A DNA stretch of 64,000 nt from CAZWCE01 sp964632505 (GTDB taxonomy: Bacteria > Planctomycetota > Planctomycetia > Pirellulales > Thermoguttaceae). Numbering within the stretch: position 1 is the first letter of the stretch; every line of letters starts with the position of its first letter. The DNA is taken from the NCBI GenBank assembly GCA_964632505.1, contig CAZWCE010000017.1, forward strand, positions 1 to 64,000. The letters are read 5' to 3'. The position numbers and the translations under genes are program-made. Positions 61,055 through 64,000 of this stretch are shown piece by piece. The notes beneath the pieces were generated by a model that worked only from the letters and a program-made list of their open reading frames with translations, was not told the origin of the DNA and did no database searches.

Positions 61055-62215
61055 ATGTTTCCGTTCGATCCTTCGCAATTGCCCGCCATGCCTGCTCCCT
61101 ACTGGTTCGTCCAGTTTTTCAAAGTGCTCGGGTTCGTTCTGCACATCCTGGCCATGCATCTCTGGATGGCCGGTTTGCCGATCGCGCTGATCGCCTTCCG
61201 AAAAGCCGGCCCTGAAGGACAGGTATTCGCCAAGCGATTCCTACGACAACTTCCGATCGTTTTGGCGATGGGGATCAATTTCGGCATCGTTCCACTTCTG
61301 TTTTTGCAGACCGCCTACTATAAGCAGTTCTACACGGCGACCATTCTCATGGCCTGGCACTGGCTGGCGATCATCGACCTGGTCATCCTCGGCTATATCG
61401 CCGTTTACTACTGCGCCTTTTCGGTGATTTCCGACAATCCGAAACGGGTCAAACGGGCTGTGACGGTCGGCATCGTCGCGTCGGCCGCCCTGCTGCTTTC
61501 GGGCTTTTTCTTCGCCAACGGCCTGACCCTGATGGTGAATCCCGAGAAGTGGACGGCGATCGCCTCCGAGCAAAGCGTGGCGGGAGCGGTCAGCGGTTTC
61601 GGGCTGAACGTCACCGACCCGACCTTGCTGCCGCGTTTTTCGCTGATGTTCGGCTTGGCGATTCTTTCGACCGCGATGTGGATCGTTTTCGACGCCGCCT
61701 TCTTCTACCGTAAAAAAGGCGAGCAACCCGAAGGGGAGGATTACCGCCGCTGGGCGCTCGACTTCGCCGTGAAGGTCGTCCGCGTCGGGGTAATCTGGAC
61801 GGTCGTCTCGGGCACGATCTATCTCTTAGCGACCTGGCCACAGGATGTACGTGAGGTGATGTTCTCCCTGCCGATGGCGATCCTCACCCTCCTGACCGGC
61901 CTCAGCCCTTTCTTGCCGCTCTTGGTGCTGGAGAAGTGGAAGAACCAACCGCTCGATCGCCGCATCGCGTTGATGATGGTACTCGGCCAGGTGGTGGTGC
62001 TCTCGCTCAACAGCATCAGCCGTCAGGTGGTGCAGAACATCGGTGCGGCACGCTCGCTCGATATCTCGGAGCTGTCGGTCTCGGTGCAGTGGAGCCCGCT
62101 GATCCTGTTCTTGATCATCTTTCTGCTGGCCGCCGGCGTGATCGCGTGGATGCTCAAACAGGTGGTCGATTGCCACCGGGAAGGCGTTTCCCCCGAGCCG
62201 GTGAATCCAAAGTGA
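61055..62215 (+). CDS. Second subunit of the bd-like oxidase, CydA-related membrane protein
   Basis: 386 residues from ATG at 61055. About nine helices are visible. The N-terminal half has LGFVLHILAMHLWMAGLPIA with candidate heme His, then MGINFGIVPLLFLQTAYYKQ, FYTATILMAWHWLAIIDLVI, blocks that recall the CydA-like rather than the CydB-like fold. It lies 92 bases after the heme-c subunit and was probably transcribed with it, although the gap is wide for a tightly coupled pair. It probably forms the partner subunit; an exact heme assignment cannot be made by eye. No cydX-like small ORF was noticed. Confidence 0.78.
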   Translation: MFPFDPSQLPAMPAPYWFVQFFKVLGFVLHILAMHLWMAGLPIALIAFRKAGPEGQVFAKRFLRQLPIVLAMGINFGIVPLLFLQTAYYKQFYTATILMAWHWLAIIDLVILGYIAVYYCAFSVISDNPKRVKRAVTVGIVASAALLLSGFFFANGLTLMVNPEKWTAIASEQSVAGAVSGFGLNVTDPTLLPRFSLMFGLAILSTAMWIVFDAAFFYRKKGEQPEGEDYRRWALDFAVKVVRVGVIWTVVSGTIYLLATWPQDVREVMFSLPMAILTLLTGLSPFLPLLVLEKWKNQPLDRRIALMMVLGQVVVLSLNSISRQVVQNIGAARSLDISELSVSVQWSPLILFLIIFLLAAGVIAWMLKQVVDCHREGVSPEPVNPK

Positions 62216-62259
62216 CCGTCGCGGGTACGATCCGGCACCCGGGGAAATCGTAAGACGCC

Positions 62260-63399
62260 TCAAATCGGCCAGTGGACATCTTGCCACCGTCGTGAGGCGA
62301 TCGAGCGGAAGGCGGCATCGGCCAGATACTGAATTTTGACCCCTTGCGCTAAATTTGGCTCGATCGGTTGATTCCCCGCCACCGCTTGCAGAAAATGGAC
62401 GATCGAGGCCACATGGGCCCGGGGCCATCCCATCGAACATTTCGGACCGGGGAAATCGGTCTGCGGCGGCTGGTAGCGTCTGCCGGTGGGAATGCGTTTC
62501 CAACCCGCGTCGCCGCCGTGGGGAGAGGTCGGCTCGGTGGCGTCGAAGAACTCCAGGTAATGCGGTTCCATGAGCTGGAATCGTAGAGCGCCCTCGGTTC
62601 CGTGAATCTCCAATCGAAGCTCGTCTTCGGTGCCGGTCGCCAGTTTCGTCGCTTCGAGGATGCCGGTCGCTCCGGACTGCATTCGCGCGAGCATCTTGAC
62701 GCTGTCTTCCACTTCGACTTTCCGTTTTCGGTCCGGGTCGCCCTTGACCGGGCGCTCGGGGAAGGCAATCACCGAATCGGCCAATAAGGAATCGAACGAG
62801 CCGACGGTGTGGTCGATCAGGTCGAGCAGATGGGTCGCCAGATCGAGCAGCACCCCGCCGCCGGTGTCGTGCTTCCACTTGAACGGTCCCTGGGGATTCG
62901 CGTTGCTGGCATGATGGTAGCCGACGCGGAATTCCAGCAGTCGGCCCAAACGCCTCGATTGGAGCATCTCCTTCGCCCGGAGGATGGCCGGGAAGAAACG
63001 CAAATGGAACGCCATCTGCGAGATCCCCCGGTACTCATCGAGCGTCTGATGGATCTCTCGCGCTTCGTCCCAATTGGACGTCAACGGCTTTTCGCAGTAG
63101 ATATGCTTTCCATGGGCGATCGCCGAAAGGAGCGCCGGCAGATGCAACCGATTTGGGGTACAGATGTGCACAATCTCGATCTCTGGATTCTCCGTCACCT
63201 CGCGGAAGTCGGTCGAAGCGTGCGAAGCGCCGGTTAGATGTGCCGCCGCCCGGGCCGTCTCTTGGTGGGCGGTCACCACGTGTGACAGTTCAAATCGGTC
63301 CAGGGGGGGATCGCAATAGTAAGGAAGTGTCGAGTAGGCATAGGCGTGCATCTTGCCGATCATCCCGAACCCGATCAATCCGACTTTCCTCGATTTCAT
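62260..63399 (-). CDS. Gfo/Idh/MocA-family oxidoreductase
   Basis: 379 residues from ATG at 63399, with GGAAGGA upstream. The N-terminal Rossmann fold starts KVGLIGFGMIGKMHAYAYST, with GxGxxG. The family's KP motif is HIYCEKPLTSNWDEA. The C-terminal alpha/beta part has KWKHDTGGGVLLDLATHLLD, with the catalytic His in THLLD. Members oxidise or reduce sugars such as inositol or glucose-fructose with NAD(P); which one is unknown. No Tat signal, unlike many planctomycete members; it should be cytoplasmic. It is convergent with the bd-like pair, 44 bases away. Confidence 0.92.
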   Translation of the reverse strand: MKSRKVGLIGFGMIGKMHAYAYSTLPYYCDPPLDRFELSHVVTAHQETARAAAHLTGASHASTDFREVTENPEIEIVHICTPNRLHLPALLSAIAHGKHIYCEKPLTSNWDEAREIHQTLDEYRGISQMAFHLRFFPAILRAKEMLQSRRLGRLLEFRVGYHHASNANPQGPFKWKHDTGGGVLLDLATHLLDLIDHTVGSFDSLLADSVIAFPERPVKGDPDRKRKVEVEDSVKMLARMQSGATGILEATKLATGTEDELRLEIHGTEGALRFQLMEPHYLEFFDATEPTSPHGGDAGWKRIPTGRRYQPPQTDFPGPKCSMGWPRAHVASIVHFLQAVAGNQPIEPNLAQGVKIQYLADAAFRSIASRRWQDVHWPI

Positions 63400-63480
63400 C
63401 GTTCTCGTTCCTTCCGTTGTCTTATTCAAGACGAAACCGGCGGCGCACGATACACGGAGCGATTGTCATTCCCTCGTGAC

Positions 63481-64000
63481 CTACCGGGAGGGGAGCAGCT
63501 CGGTTTGCCACCCCTGATAATGTCCGCCGAGTTCGAGAGATTTCTGATAGAGAAAGAAGGTGACCTCGTGCAATTTGGGCAACTCCGGCACCAGCAAATG
63601 CGAGAAGGTGATGGAATAGGTGTGCAAATCCACCGGTGAGGAAAGCTCCTTCACTTCGAGCCGATCGACCTGGAAACCTTCCTCTTCGANNNNNNNNNNN
63701 NNNNNNNNNNNNNNNNNNNNNNNNNNNNNNNNNNNNNNNNNNNNNNNNNNNNNNNNNNNNNNNNNNNNNNNNNNNNNNNNNNNNNNNNNTTCCTCTTCGA
63801 GAGCATCGCCCTCGGCTTGTAAACGTTCCAGAACCAGTCGATTGCGGATGGTATGCATTTCCATCTCGCCCGGGTAGAGAAATCCCCAGTAATAATCGGC
63901 CGTAGGGTCTTCGCGTTGTTCCACCTCGACCGGAAAATCGCGCGACTCGGCCAGAGAACGGACCATCGATTCGAGTCGATTCTCTTGCTCGTTATCGAAA
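63481..64000 (-). CDS. Partial protein, RraB-like or DUF695-like, interrupted by assembly gap
   Basis: The gene enters from the right edge (last full codon at 63999) and ends at 63481. Visible parts are FDNEQENRLESMVRSLAESR, DYYWGFLYPGEMEMHTIRNR, LVLERLQAEGDALEEE, then after the gap EEEGFQVDRLEVKELSSPVD and FFLYQKSLELGGHYQGWQTE. The ending with GGHYQGWQT recalls the RNase E inhibitor RraB family, but the match is loose. The N-terminus is outside the window. If the flanking 11-base duplicate and the N run are collapsed, the frame stays open (111 bases removed). Confidence 0.55.
   Translation of the reverse strand, partial: FDNEQENRLESMVRSLAESRDFPVEVEQREDPTADYYWGFLYPGEMEMHTIRNRLVLERLQAEGDALEEEXXXXXXXXXXXXXXXXXXXXXXXXXXXXXXXXXXEEEGFQVDRLEVKELSSPVDLHTYSITFSHLLVPELPKLHEVTFFLYQKSLELGGHYQGWQTELLPSR
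63690..63789. other. Assembly gap of 100 N
   Basis: Exactly 100 N. The 11 bases TTCCTCTTCGA end the left contig and begin the right one, so the gap is probably a scaffolding placeholder over overlapping ends. Confidence 0.9.

Noticed and set aside
1..64000. CRISPR arrays, prophage, insertion sequences, rRNA operons, integrases
   Set aside because: No regularly spaced repeats, no transposase or phage genes and no rRNA sequence were recognised anywhere in the window.

Overview
The window looks like a piece of a planctomycete chromosome (Planctomycetota; Pirellulales or a close relative is my best guess). The evidence is a Cys-rich YTV-repeat wall-type protein at the left edge, a DUF3467 protein, PQQ-type propeller proteins with lipoprotein signals, a GH172/DUF2961 protein, an ECF sigma/anti-sigma pair, a very large TolC-type lipoprotein, and several small proteins that I recall only from planctomycetes. 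Base composition is moderately GC-rich. No prophage, insertion sequence, CRISPR array or rRNA was seen. The sequence is an assembly scaffold: one 100-N gap lies near the right end.

Layout. 1-6.7 kb: YTV protein (cut by the window edge), tRNA-Gln(TTG), a cysteine desulfurase-like protein, DUF3467, then scpA, a membrane-anchored HTH-like protein and larC. 6.9-15 kb: an MFS transporter whose tail overlaps a four-zinc-ribbon membrane protein, small unknown proteins, a lipoprotein, and a SNF2 helicase with a small partner. 15.8-22.7 kb: a small unknown protein, a two-propeller lipoprotein, a single-propeller protein and the GH172 protein. 22.8-31.5 kb: ECF sigma/anti-sigma, a GT4 glycosyltransferase, the TolC-type lipoprotein, a coiled-coil membrane protein and a PEBP lipoprotein. 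31.6-36.3 kb: recA, glnS and an M32 carboxypeptidase. 36.4-42.9 kb: a leftward gene run dsbD-recO-bamD-like-lptE-folP, mixing envelope assembly with housekeeping. 43-49 kb: an APH-like kinase, a degenerate HD-GYP gene translationally coupled to a PilZ gene, a cyclophilin lipoprotein, aat and hemH. 49-57 kb: tRNA-Glu, csrA, tatD, a probable EEP-fold pseudoenzyme, lysA, a TIM-barrel isomerase, thiC and tRNA-Gln(CTG). 57-64 kb: an FHA-GAF-PP2C phosphatase, a cytochrome bd-like pair with a c-type heme, a Gfo/Idh/MocA oxidoreductase and a gene interrupted by the gap.

Most genes are housekeeping, or are planctomycete lineage genes of unknown role. The points most worth a second look are: an EEP-fold protein that has lost its whole catalytic set; a bd-type oxidase-like pair carrying a C-terminal heme c site; a compositionally foreign in-frame insert in tatD; an HD-GYP-like/PilZ pair with a four-base overlap; a cysteine desulfurase with Ser in place of the catalytic Cys; and a long thiC leader that ends in a terminator but shows no THI-box. 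None of these amounts to a clearly new multi-gene system from sequence alone. Statements about family conservation come from memory; no searches were run.
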